NCBI GenBank assembly: GCA_002099365.1
Contig: MSED01000013.1
Location: 1,550,001 to 1,614,000 of the forward strand
DNA length: 64,000 nt
DNA from: Phialophora verrucosa
Lineage: Eukaryota; Ascomycota; Eurotiomycetes; Chaetothyriales; Herpotrichiellaceae
Direction of reading: 5' to 3'
Shown here piece after piece: positions 1 through 10,897 of the stretch (position 1 is its first letter; every line of letters starts with the position of its first letter). Below the pieces are notes generated by a model that saw nothing but the letters and a program-made list of their open reading frames with translations, ran no database searches and had not been told where the DNA came from. The position numbers were made by a program, and so were the translations under genes.

Positions 1-2414
1 TTGTCGCTTTGAGTGGCCTTGCTGGTCTCCCATCTTCACAGCATGACGATCAGCGTTCGTCGCCGGGCGGGTTTACTCGGCTCGTTGGTGGTTGGGTCCG
101 AGGCAAATGGGGTATCGCGCCCGTGAAATCAAATTCAGACTTGCGATCATCCGCAGCTTCAACCTCGACATCTTCCTCCACAGGTTCACAACGACAAGGC
201 CCGTCTTCGTTACTGTTTCCGAGTGGAAGAGTGCCAGGCATCAACCAGAAGGGGCCCATACCTGGATTGAGGCCCCCGCAGAGAATCACGGCGGTGCAGA
301 TAACAAAGGTGGATGAAGTTGTACTCCAAGAGAGCTTAGCAGAGTGATTCAGGGGCATTCTTCCGCCCCTCCAGAAACTGGTAGCAGTTTTCCTTGATCA
401 TAAACCTTGACGACAGCATTGGTGTACATACGGGCGACCGACAAGGTCTTTTTTGGATGCATCTGCACTAGATGATACCCCTTGAGTTAGCTGAACGCGC
501 GTTGGTACGGAGCAGTAAATATCACGCTGAAATTAAAGAGTTGAATGTTGTCACCTTGACATAATTTTGAGCCTGTACGCGGACTCTGGAGATATCTGCC
601 TCCCGCAAAGTGCGCTGGATGACCCGCTACCACTTGCGTACGACAATTTCCCCACCGACATAGAGTACGTCGAAGGGAAATAACAAGAAACGTGAGCACG
701 GCTGGCAGCCTCATATTGCTCCAGAAAGTACTCCGCCAAGTACAAGATAGATTGTAGAATGTCCACGACTCCCCGCGCTCGCGCGAGCCGGGACTTGAAG
801 GTGTGAAGAGTAGGAGTACGAGTACCACGTTGATCGACCATCATACTATCAACAACTCGCCTGACGACCGAGGATCTGGACGCGGGAAGGAAACGATATG
901 CGTCGTACGCGCATCGGTGGAGGAAATCTTATGATTCGCCCTTTCACGGCATATCAGATTGTCTCTAGTCCGCAGTCCCTAGGTCGTAGTAAGGACTGTG
1001 TACTCTCACAGAGCTATGGTAGAAGACTGTAGTCTGCGGTGGGAGATACTTGGCGATCTGTCTCCCAACATATGCACGAGCACGACGAGTAAGTGGTCGG
1101 ACGACTAAAGAGGCTGCTAGATTATGTACAGTAGGCTGTCCCGCTGCTGCCAACTTTCCGCACGGAGCTAAAATTGCAGGGCAGGCGGAGAAGTGTGGTA
1201 ATAGGATAGGATAGGGAAGAGCACTTTCGACTTTTTGAGGGAGAAACGCGGCCCTCGGCTGGTTGCTGCCGCCTGGACGGAGAACTGGTGTGGATGCCCT
1301 GCAATCTTAGCCTGGAAGAAAGGGTTGACAGTCCGGCATGATCAACAACTTTACCATGTCCCCCCCACAGTCTTGTCCATGCTTGACTATAAGTGTTGGG
1401 CATGCACTCCCTCCCCGTCCTGCTCCTCCGGGCTAAATTTGCAGGGCAATGAAAACTTTCATGCCCTTCTGTACAACTCCGTACTCTGTACTGGTGACTG
1501 AAAGGCCCAGGCAGACCCAAGAAAGGAAGTCGAAGCCGATCAATCACTCACTCACTCACCTTGTGTGCAGCTCCTCAATGAACCAGTCCAATGGGGTCGA
1601 GTACGAGTACAGCCGTAAGTACATCGTACTGAGCTACTTTCTCTTCTATTGTCCGCAAGGCGAATCGACACACCCGTGGCTATGTGGGAGGGGTTTGAAA
1701 GGCACCAAGGACAAACACTTTGTTTTTCGAGTGGTGTTGGGCGAGGCTGAATACGAGTCCTCGGCCTCATTTGAAAGCAGAACACCTCATCGACGCTGAA
1801 ATTTGCAGTGCATATACCCTGGGTTCTATGGATGGTACGCAGTACGGTAGTTCCGTATCAGCAAGGCAACGTGAAAGCAAATAACCTACTGTACCGAGTA
1901 CGCCTGCAAAACCCACGCCCTGTGAGCCTGTTCGAACTTCTTCTCCAATCAATACCCCGAGAAGTCTCGGCGTCACGAGAGCAGACCTCTCAGCCCGAGC
2001 TAAAATTGCAGGGCACTGGCAAGTGGCAAGTAACAACGCAGAGCAGTGGCAAGTAACAACTGTGTGACGGAGGCGTCTTGCCACATCAGATTAGCTGATG
2101 CAATGGTACAATAGCATATGACTCGATGACAGAGGCGTCTCAGGACCTCGCAGCGAGGAAGTCCTGCCGGCAATGGCTGGCACTCCGTCGTGGAATGTAG
2201 CGAGCATAACGGCATTATTCTAACATAGTCTCTGAATATTGCTGCGGCCTATTCTTGGAATCAGAATGCAACTGATCTTCTCATGTGGTGTACGCCACCG
2301 TTCTGTCAACGGAGTACCCAGCTAGCTGGGTCGGCTGAAATAGCGCTATCGGCTCCCAATGTCTGTACTCCGTACATTTGATAGACTTGCGCTCCCGCCC
2401 TTGTCGCCCCGTCA
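1..2414. other. Intergenic region without a convincing gene
   Basis: Several open frames of 60-140 codons exist on both strands, but none has recognisable family motifs, an N-terminus with domain-like composition, or spliceable continuation. Base composition is ordinary, not AT-rich. Short GTACGAGTAC-like words recur, and there are four copies of a ~19-bp motif (listed separately). I see no tRNA or transposase here. Confidence 0.5.
1165..2015 (+). repeat. Four dispersed copies of a ~19-bp motif, consensus GAGCTAAAATTGCAGGGCA
   Basis: Copies lie at about 1165-1183, 1431-1450, 1794-1812 and 1997-2015, all in the same orientation. The first and last are identical over 19 bases; the middle two differ by 2-4 bases. 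Spacings are about 266, 363 and 203 bp, so this is not a tandem array. The role is unknown; they could be remnants of a decayed repeat. Confidence 0.5.
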
Positions 2415-4332
2415 TCACAGACTAGCCTGCAGGATGTCCTGCTCGCCGTGGATCTGGCTCTTGCTCAGCATCTTCCCTCTCCTCATTAACTCCGCAGTCT
2501 TGGTCATGATCGGATCCATCATCATGCTGGCCATGGCAACCACTGTCTCACCTTTGCAGTAGAATGCGGCAAACTTGTTGTTCTCAGGTTCACCCTTTAG
2601 CACTAGCTCATCCCATCCATTCGGGGTGGCGCCACAATATCTCAATTGTGAGCCCAGGGCAGACCAGAAGATCGGGGTGAAGGGTTTAGGTTTACTGCCC
2701 GGCTGCGCAATCAGTTGGCCGACGGTGCGACCCATGTTCTGCGCGACATTCCAGTGTTCGATGCGAATTGGGGTTCCGTTGCCTCCAGGACCGTGGTACG
2801 GATATGTTGCGATATCACCAAGTGCCCAGACGTCCTGCAATCCCTTAACGGCGAAGTTTTCGTCCACGGCTATACTGCCGTCCTTCTCGAGGTTCACTTT
2901 GGGATTTCCCTTCAAATACGATGTTTCGGGGCCGACTCCAATACCCAAGATAACCAGGTCAGCCTCAAGTGTAGGGCCGTCCTTCAGCTTCACGGCGCCT
3001 ACGGAACTCAAGCCGACAGCACTCGCCAGTTTCGATGCCGGTAGGGCAGCTTCGACGCCAGAATCCATGTAGAATTTTGCCCCATTTTTCTCCAGCATAC
3101 GCTGGAAAATCTTGCCCACTTCGGTGCCCATTACTCGTTCGAGGGGGGCGGATTCCATGCCCACAATGCTCACGTCGTTGTCTTTGGCGAGGGCGTTCCC
3201 GACTTCCATACCAATAAAGGATGAGCCGATGATGACGATCTTCTTACCCTTGTCACCAACTGCATTCATGATGTTTTGCACGTCACTGACTTTCCGGAGA
3301 AGGAATATGTTGCCCAGTTCGTTGTTCTTGAACCCAGGTAAGGGTAATTGACGTGGGGTGCCACCCGTGGCTAATATGAGCTTGGTATATGGGTACGACT
3401 TGTCCAGCTTCGTACTTACTGTCTTGCCATCGAAATCGACAGAGGTCACCGTGTCAGAGACGAAATCTATTGAGCCTTCCTTGTACCACTGCTCGGGCTG
3501 TAGGTAAAGCTTTGTTGGGTCAGTGATGAGGGCTTTGGACAGCTTCGTACGGTCGACTGGCAGGCCTTCGTGGGTGATGACCGTTATGTGGCCATTGTAG
3601 CCGAGTTCACGGAGTTTTAAGAGGGCACCAAATGTGCCAGAGCCACTGCGAACTTCGTCAGTTCATGCGCATATACAACGTCAAACCGACGGGGAGGCTC
3701 ACCCTCCGACAATGACTAGTTTGTCCTGAGAAGAAGGCGTGGTCTTGATGTTCACTGTTCTCTTTCCTCCTTTGATGTCTGCCTCTTTGCCTTTGATGTA
3801 GACGCCGCCATCTTTCTCAACAACGTCGAATTTGTTCAGCGCTAGGGGTGCGGGGGAGTCTTCGACGTCGCCGCTCTTGACATTGAAACAGGCTGCGTCG
3901 CTTTATCAGTACCTCATCTCCCACTGACCTCGTTCGGTACTTACCTCCGTGCCATGGACAGGTCAATCTTCCCTCCGGTGTGAGGACTCCGTTCTTCAAA
4001 GGTGCACCATAGTGCGTGCAGTTGGCATTGAGGGCATGCACCTGGCCATTTACATTGCATAGCAGGACCTTTCCGCCTTCTATCCCCTCGACTTCATATT
4101 CGGCCTTGTCAAGATCTTTCAGATCGAGCTTGTCGACGCCTTTCAGCTTGAACTCTTGAGCCATCTTGAGCGGCGCTACGGAAAAAGCTCTGGCGCTTGC
4201 GTTACTAAAGAGAGTCGAGACGGTGGGACGGACTACAGCGCTTGGAAGGATAAATTGGCTCGAGAAATGTGCCTTGCACGAAGTAGAAGTGAAAGATCCG
4301 GCAAAGAAGCGGGTAGACAACCGCGTAAACAT
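2415..4332 (-). CDS. Rieske-domain AIF-type FAD/NAD(P)H oxidoreductase (AIFM3/Nfrl-like), mitochondrial
   Basis: Three exons (4332-3945, 3892-3703, 3645-2415) join in frame to 602 codons plus stop. The N-terminus is rich in Arg, Ser and Ala with no acids for ~55 residues, like a mitochondrial presequence; Met57 (MAQEF) could be an alternative start giving a form without it. A Rieske 2Fe-2S domain follows, with C105-T-H and C125-P-W-H. Then comes a Pyr_redox_2 domain with a VIVGGGSGTFGA dinucleotide fold, an ATGGTPR segment, a second Rossmann IGSSFIGME, and ALGD near the C-terminus. By family knowledge such proteins resemble apoptosis-inducing factor 3, a Rieske-coupled NAD(P)H oxidoreductase. 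The partner is unknown. Introns of 52 and 57 bp have standard GTAAG/GTGAG donors and CAG acceptors. The gene appears intact. Confidence 0.93.
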
Positions 4333-4695
4333 GAAATCTAGCGGCGACGGGAAGGAGTCGTTTCTGCCAGGAGCTCAGACTGCTTGCGGCCAGAAGTCAC
4401 CGGGGCCACAAAGATAAGACGAGGACTCAGAATAGCAGGTTGATTGATGATGCGTCCATGGGAAGTGGTGAGCACTTCGCTCCCCCTCTGCGGAGAGATT
4501 CCAATGGGATGAGCAATGTCTTGCGTCATCGTTCGCTGTTGCGAGCCCACTGCGGGTACTGCCGCTCAAAATCCTCCAATCAGTAGACTTGGATTGTTAA
4601 CACGCCATGCTCGTGCTGTTGATACAAAAATAGACCCGATGAGGAGGATTTCAGGTTGTGGTTGTCGGGGCGTTGTTCATTGTCATGGAAAGCAT
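4333..4695. other. Intergenic region: promoter side of the Rieske gene, 3' side of RPA43
   Basis: 363 bp between the start codon of the Rieske/AIF gene and the stop codon of the RPA43 gene, both on the minus strand. Short overlapping open frames have no recognisable features. No distinct motif seen. Confidence 0.5.
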
Positions 4696-6033
4696 CTAAT
4701 AAGCCAGCCTATGCCTAGCCGGCGCCGGCCCGGACAGTCTTGAGGCAACACTTCCTTCACGACTTATCGACCGTGCCAACGCTCCGCTCATCACCATATC
4801 ACTTGCCCCCGGGGATTTCGATCGGCTTCGCTCCTGTGCACGTTCGAATTTTGCCCGCTCTTCCTGTACAACATTCTTTTCGGCTTCTGCATCTAGCAGC
4901 GTGCCATCAATTTGCAAAGACCACTTATTTCTGTCAGGACCGGGCACCACTTCTGTATCCACGACCCGGAATTTCAGCGTCGACTTGATCTTAGCCCCGT
5001 CTGCGTCCGCGAAGTAACCGGCATCTTCACCTAGGGAGATTTGTGAGGATGGCGCTTCCAGCAATGTGACGTCCGTGTCCTGGGTATCCTGCTCCTGCGT
5101 ACCATCCGCGCCATCTTCGCCACGTAATCGGCCCATTCTACCTCTCTTGCGGTTTTGCTGGGCCTCTTCTCTACTTGGGCCGTTCCATTTCCAATCCCCG
5201 GGTATTCGCGTTTTGCCAACAGCTGTCTGGAAGTAGTTGTAACTCACCAATCCCACGAACCCTTCGGACGTGACATTGGTCCAACCGTACAGCTCGTCAC
5301 CTTTCTGGGGTCGGAAAACCAAGAAGGTCACTGTGAGCCATGCCCAGCACACGCCGAACTCGTCCGCCGTGCTTGCGAAGATCTCCGGTTGTGCCTCGAC
5401 ATCGCCGCTTCGTGGTGGTAGGAGAGGTAGGTTTATGCCGGAGTCGGGTTTTGCGGAGAGGACTGGGGAGGAAAAGGCAAGGACGATACCTTGCACCGAC
5501 GGGAAGTATGTGAGTAACAAAGGTGCCAAGTGAGTTGCGAGGACTGAGGAGGTGCCGGATTCGAGGGAAACTGCAGGTATGGGAAGGTAGAGCGATGATC
5601 GTGTCGAGTAGAATGAGCTTGGGTCCTCCGATTCAAGCATCCTCAGGACATCCTCATCCTCTAGGCCCGCACCTTCCACGCCGCCTGCAATGCTTTTCAG
5701 TGACTGCGCATCTGCGGCCTGGTCTGGTCGATCCTCAGACGCAGACGCATCAGGCAACTCGATGTCCTGCGAAGCTCGCGTCTGTTCATAGGGTGGCGCT
5801 ATCTCGTCCTTATCTTTTGAGTTCTTCTTCCTTTTCTTCTTCTCTATGCTCTGTGTCGACTGTTGGGACGCGGTGACTGGAGCCTTCACACCATCCTCTA
5901 TTCTCGGCTTCTTTTTCTTCGAGGATTCTCTAGCATCGGTGTCGTGCTTGCGTTTCTTTGGCGTGCTCAAGGACTCCGCATTCTTCTTGGTTTTGAGGGC
6001 CGCAGTATGTCTGTCTTTTTCCCGGACCGACAT
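4696..6033 (-). CDS. RPA43: DNA-directed RNA polymerase I subunit RPA43
   Basis: Single-exon gene of 445 aa. Residues 1-~75 are very lysine-rich with several KKRK/KKKK runs, fitting nuclear and nucleolar localisation. A segment beginning FYSTRSSLYLPIPAVSLES (~139) matches the N-terminal SHS2/Rpb7-N-like domain of RPA43. The OB-fold part follows (~230-280), with WLTVTFLVFRP, YGWTNVTSEGFVGL and YNYFQTAV. In this family RPA43 pairs with RPA14 to form the stalk of RNA polymerase I, which binds initiation factor Rrn3. The C-terminal part is charged and low in complexity, including an SRSKS stretch, and is longer than in yeast. The gene appears intact. Start chosen at the first in-frame ATG, which precedes the basic region. 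Confidence 0.85.
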   Translation of the reverse strand: MSVREKDRHTAALKTKKNAESLSTPKKRKHDTDARESSKKKKPRIEDGVKAPVTASQQSTQSIEKKKRKKNSKDKDEIAPPYEQTRASQDIELPDASASEDRPDQAADAQSLKSIAGGVEGAGLEDEDVLRMLESEDPSSFYSTRSSLYLPIPAVSLESGTSSVLATHLAPLLLTYFPSVQGIVLAFSSPVLSAKPDSGINLPLLPPRSGDVEAQPEIFASTADEFGVCWAWLTVTFLVFRPQKGDELYGWTNVTSEGFVGLVSYNYFQTAVGKTRIPGDWKWNGPSREEAQQNRKRGRMGRLRGEDGADGTQEQDTQDTDVTLLEAPSSQISLGEDAGYFADADGAKIKSTLKFRVVDTEVVPGPDRNKWSLQIDGTLLDAEAEKNVVQEERAKFERAQERSRSKSPGASDMVMSGALARSISREGSVASRLSGPAPARHRLAY

Positions 6034-6799
6034 GATTGAAGTGTCAACCGACTAAAGCTCCTGTTGGAAGTGTTCAGAGTGCTCCTAGAGTTGCGCTTTT
6101 TCCTCGAAATTTCTTGTCAGACTGCGGAGCGCGGGGTTTATTTCTGCCGATCGCCGGCTTGGCGGCGCCGCGTCTATTCATACTACTAGGAGGACGACCT
6201 AGGCCTAATTGGGCGAGCGGAAAACATGACACGCCAAGATACAGGAGTCGGAAGCCTGAGATTGAAGTGACCACCGTGCGACTTGAGGGGATGATGGTGT
6301 ACTCGTGGTCCGTCTGGGAGGCTAAGTACTGGGATTCCGCGCACTGACCCCAAATTATCCTTTTCACAAAGACCTCGAAAGACCGCGAGTTCGACATCGG
6401 AAAGATGATGGAACCGGAGTTGTTGAGACCTCCGGAGCGATGCAGCAACATGCATTGAAGAAACAGCCATTCGAAGTGAGAGATTCGAGTTTGCTTACTG
6501 CTGTAGTAACCAGAGGCCTCTGTCATCATTGGTCCCATAGTCTCAGCCGCCGAAAAGGAGCTCGACAGGTGAGATAGAAGCTGGGGGACCTGCCCACGCC
6601 TCTGCCAGGTACGTTGCATCGACATGGAGTACTAGTAGCACTGCTTCCCGCGGCACCGCTTCTCCGACCGGCCACCCATCTGGCGGCGACGATGACGACG
6701 ACCGTCAACGCCCTCACCACCACCATGAAGCTCTTATACCCCTACTCCCTGATCATCCACACGTCACAGCTGCTAGGCTTTTCCGTCGAACTAATATTC
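6034..6799. other. Intergenic region upstream of RPA43
   Basis: Open frames occur on both strands, the longest being 183 codons on the minus strand (6625-6074). None shows family motifs or plausible splice continuation. A short acidic-to-hydrophobic segment around 6720-6858 might be the decayed N-terminus of the dehydrogenase remnant that follows, but this is weak. Confidence 0.4.
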
Positions 6800-7230
6800 T
6801 ACGATGTGAAACTGCACCTTTCAGAACAACACACCGATGCCGAGATACTGGTCACTTGAGTCAACTCAGTGGCACGCCTTCAAGAAGAACCTCGGTGCCT
6901 CACCAAGCTCCGTTGGATCCGACCACGCACTCTCTCAACAGGGAGCGGCTTAGTTTGCTGCAGAAACATGGTTGGGTCGTCAATGTGGGGCCGCAGCACA
7001 AGTGTGGACGAGCAGGCACTTGTGCATGCGCTGGAGAATGACGAGTTCGGTGGTGCGGCACTGGATGTGTTTGAGACAGAGCCCCATGTGGACGAAGAAC
7101 ATTATTGTGAGCCCTCGTGCGGCATGATGGAGGCCGCTGGAGCCCGCAACATTGATTGCATGCAATATGAGGAGATTTCTGGCCGCCCAGAAGTTGAAGA
7201 ATGTCATGGAATCAGTTTCGCGCGTCGGTC
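6800..7230 (+). pseudogene. Remnant of a D-isomer-specific 2-hydroxyacid dehydrogenase gene
   Basis: Fragments of one family occur in shifting frames. A HTDAEILVT-like segment ends at 6858. Next a LLQKHGWVVNVG segment (near 6950-6990) matches the strand and turn before the cofactor-binding loop. After a frame change comes SVDEQALVHALENDEFGG and then AALDVFETEP, the hallmark C-terminal part of the NAD-binding domain. After another frame change NIIVSPRAA (7096-7122) matches the region with the catalytic His, where a His would be expected in place of the Arg, and a stop follows. No set of fungal introns I could place joins these pieces, and the catalytic N-terminal half is missing. I read it as a decayed gene; unusual splicing is a less likely alternative. 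Confidence 0.6.
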
Positions 7231-8235
7231 GCGGACGTTGACCTTGACCTTGACGAGCAGCGTCACCGGTGTAATTTGGTTATCTCACCGTTTCAGTCGA
7301 ATGTTTCACACCCTGGCATATTAAGGATTCCATTCTCTCCTCTCTCCCCCACCCACACCCCGGGGTTATAGTGGAAGGGGTGGATTGGAGGGGAACAACT
7401 AGTCGGCGTAAGTTGCGCAAGTCGCCGGGACCGCAGCACCGTGCGAATCATCTTCATTTCGAAAACCGTAGGATACTTGAGCATAATAGCCTGAGAAGTC
7501 TGGAGCATGATGGACTGGCCGCCACCTCAAACAGTGTCGTCTTGCGATAGGGACCACCGAAGTAGGGCAGGTCACCCATGGGGAGCTTTGCCTGAGTCAA
7601 GTCTCCGAGCTCTGAACCCAGTGTAAGTATCTCCCAAGAGTGGGGTATGTCCATCGCTACGTTCTAGACGTATCAAAACGCTATCACCACTACAGACTTG
7701 CCCGTTCTCTAAGGTATCCTCTTCCAGTCCTCAGAAGTCTGAAGCCGCCAAGTGGTTTTGCATGTCATGGCCTGGCGTCTGCGGTGTCAAGGCTTCTCAA
7801 AGCCCTTTTCTCACCGGCTGGACGCCTTCGCCGCTCCACCACATTCCATCAGTCGCCGTTACACGGCTACTATTAGACCATATTATAGGAATAATTAGTC
7901 AGACCACTATTATTCTATCTAACCATTATATTTTAGAACTACTAGCGCCTTCGGCGTAGTTACCTTATTGAGCCGGAGCTAGGTTTAGGCATCCGTTTCA
8001 ACGACACTGAAAGTACCGAGTACTCACCCACCCACACTCGTCCACGTTCATTTTGCACCCTCTGCGTCCACTGTCTACATGCAATGCTTCTGTATACAAG
8101 GGAAGAGTCTACGGCATGTTATTGGCCAGGGGGATGGAGACCCAAACCGAACCCACTTCGTCCGGACAGTGACAGTGGCACTATCAACCCATCCTAGCCA
8201 CTTTTCACCGTCCGCTGAAGTGGGACACTGCGAAC
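7231..8235. other. Intergenic region upstream of the HET-domain gene
   Basis: No convincing gene. A short AT-rich patch (about 7870-7965) rich in TATTATA words resembles RIP-affected DNA in miniature, but no repeat boundaries are visible. The last ~250 bp before 8236 would hold the promoter of the HET gene. Confidence 0.45.
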
Positions 8236-10395
8236 ATGCCTGACGAAGTCTCGCCTGGCGACAAGCCTGAGTTTGAAAAGTACTGCAACTTGTGCGCAGG
8301 CTTGTTTGGCAGTGACTCTATCTGGGCAGAGACCCAATACCGACCTCATCATGATATTCGTGCGTTAGCCCAATCTGCGGAAGCAGGCTGCCACTTGTGC
8401 AGCTTGATGCTCGGGCGTTTGGCTCCCGAAGATATTCTCCATTTGCAAAGGGAACTTGAAGACTCACCTACCACAATTCCTTGCCAAATTGGGGTCAATA
8501 TCCGTGGCGTTGAAACTCTCACGCTCTGGGTGGCCGCTTGGAATACCCGGATTTGTCGGAAAGGGTGGGATACCTGTCAAGACGGCTGGGTTGGAATTGC
8601 AAGATTTCGGATCCGGGCACTGAGAGATGACTATACTCAAGAGGTACGCTCGGCGCACAGACAGAACTTCTCCAAGTCGACCATCGATCAAATCTCGCTC
8701 TGGTTGGAACAATGTGATTCCTCGCATGCGTCTTGTCGCAAAGTGCAAAGCGTTACGCCGACACGCAAAATTCTCCCGACGAGGCTACTCGACCTGTCCT
8801 TGGCCCTGGACGACGGTCACATCAGGCTCTGCGGATTGCAATCATTGCGCGTTGGGGCTAGATACGCGACTTTGAGCCATTGCTGGGGCGGACAATGCGA
8901 GAAGAGGTTGATGGTGGGGACATTGGCTGAGTTCCAGAAGGGTATATCTTTAAGCGATCTTCCGAAGACCTTTCTTGACGCCGTGCTTGTGACCAAAGCA
9001 CTCGGCCTCCACTATCTGTGGATTGATGCCCTGTGGTGAGTTCCCCAGGCTTGGAGGATTTCTTCAGCGTCACAAGTGAGGGAATTTTCATGCTGTGTCT
9101 TCCTGTATACCCCCTCGGGCTAAAATATGCTCTAGCATCATTCAGGATTCTGTCAATGGTGCAGACTGGATACAGGAAGCTTCCATGATGGGGGATGTCT
9201 ACGCCAACTCCCATTTCACTATTGCAGCAACTACGTCTCCTAACTCAAAAGGTGGCCTGCTCCACAAAAGAAGTCCACTCTCAGTGTGGCCTTGCAGGCT
9301 CACAGCGACGTGAGATGTTTCCAAGCCGGTGAATTGGTCATCTCTACCCCCAGCTGGGCTGATGAGACAGATCTCGAACCCCTTGCAAGCCGATCTTGGG
9401 CGTTTCAGGAATGGCTGTTATCGAAGCGACTCTTGCACTTTGGCAAAGACCAAGTGCGTTGGCAATGCTTCTGTTTAGCTGCGTCTGAAGTCTACCATGA
9501 CGGCGATAGTGGCCATGACGGCGGTCTTGACGCATATGGAATCCCGACAAAGGGCATCATCGTCCGCTTGGTACAAGATCCTCAGACAACGGCTGATCGT
9601 TGGTTGAAAATCCGAGAAGACTATTCCCAAAAAGCACTTACTCAAGCGACTGACCGACTTCCAGCTCTAACTGGTATCGCGCGCATGGTACACAGAACCC
9701 TCAACTCTACGGAAGGCGACTACCTCGCCGGGATCTGGAAACCACATTTGCTGCAAGAGCTGCTATGGCAGAGAGGGCACCACATTGCCACGTCAACTGG
9801 GACGGATACTTCGTACATCGCACCGTCATGGTCATGGGCTTGTCTCAAGGCTCCCTTTCTCCCGTATCAGGCGGGCGGAAATGCCAAGGAAGTCGATTGG
9901 CTCGTTCACGTTGTCAAGGTGGAAGTCGATACGATCGGCGATGCCTTCGGCCCTGTCAACAGCGGCTTGCTCACCGTTCGATGCTCACTAAGCTACATTG
10001 ACGCGACCTTGCAACAGGGTGAGCAATCAACACCCGAACAGGACGAACAGAGATGGACAATTGGGGCCATCAACTGCCATGCCGTCAGTTATAATTGCAA
10101 CCTAAGCTTTGATGACCCTGAACCTTCCATCCCGAGGCCTCAACAGCGTACATTCTTGTTCATGCCAATCCGTGCAGGATTCGGACACAATCCTCACCAA
10201 AACACTGTCGCTGGGCTCCTCCTCCAAGAGACGGGTCAGTGTCGTGGGCAGTTCCGCCGGATAGGACTTCTCAACATTTTCGGCGGCCGACAACAACCAG
10301 CCTTGCTTTCTAGCCTGGGAAAGGGAGCCGCTCCCAGCGAGAGCTGTTATATTGAAACAGAATCCCGCGCTGATCGGATGATCGAGATTGTCTAA
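8236..10395 (+). CDS. HET-domain (heterokaryon incompatibility) protein, with an unusual frame change
   Basis: The start ATG at 8236 leads into a CNLCAGLF ... CHLCSLML region typical of HET-protein N-termini. The HET core follows: YATLSHCWGG, then LPKTFLDAVLVTKALGLHYLWIDALC split by an intron at 9036-9135, then IIQDSVNGADW, YANSHFTIAAT and the downstream SRSWAFQEWLLSKRLLHFG. HET domains mediate non-self recognition and cell death in filamentous ascomycetes. Near 9310 the reading frame must shift by one base. Either a 44-bp intron (9310-9353, GTGAG...CCCCAG) is removed, giving 671 aa, or one base is missing. The retained LVISTPSW segment looks homologous to family members, which favours a true frameshift. 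So the gene may be a recent pseudogene. Confidence 0.85.
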
Positions 10396-10897
10396 TAGTT
10401 CTTGAGGATCGCGGCACACTCCTCGGTTCTTCTAAATCAGAGCATCCTTTGCACCTGGAGGACGCTTATATCTCCCACTTCCAATATCCAGGCAACGCCT
10501 CTTGGCTCACCCAACCACATCAGTAGAGAACCCATCCTTCGAAGTCATCAAGTCCATCTTCTGCATGATCTTGTCACCGCTCCTCAGAGTCCGCTGCACC
10601 AGCTATTGGAGTATAGAGCTGCTGCCGCATAATCGATTGCCTTGCATGCAGAGATAGTGACGAGAAGCTCAACGAAGTGGTCGAGTAGCCACATAGTCGG
10701 CGCTTGTTGAAACCGAGCTTCTAAGCGCCGGGCCGCATCCAGCGAGTATTTAAGGCCCTGTGGCTGAATGACTGATTCAGGTCGTGACAATAAGTTCCGC
10801 GGGTTGAAGAAAGATATCCTCGCAATCCAGCTTTATGTCGAGAGTTATCGAGGGTAACTTCTCTTCCCAGAAATCTGCTCGGTCGGCACTTCCCAAG
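10396..10897. other. Intergenic region between the HET gene and the ankyrin-like gene
   Basis: No gene seen. An in-frame upstream ATG at 10835 would extend the next gene by 21 codons, but its context (T at -3) is poor. TATTTAAG near 10746 could be a core promoter element. Confidence 0.4.

Noticed and set aside
2575..3072. 165-codon plus-strand open frame
   Set aside because: Antisense shadow of the conserved oxidoreductase exon.
6074..6625. 183-codon minus-strand open frame
   Set aside because: No family motif, no plausible promoter arrangement, and a composition rich in Ser, Arg and Gly typical of chance frames opposite GC-balanced DNA.
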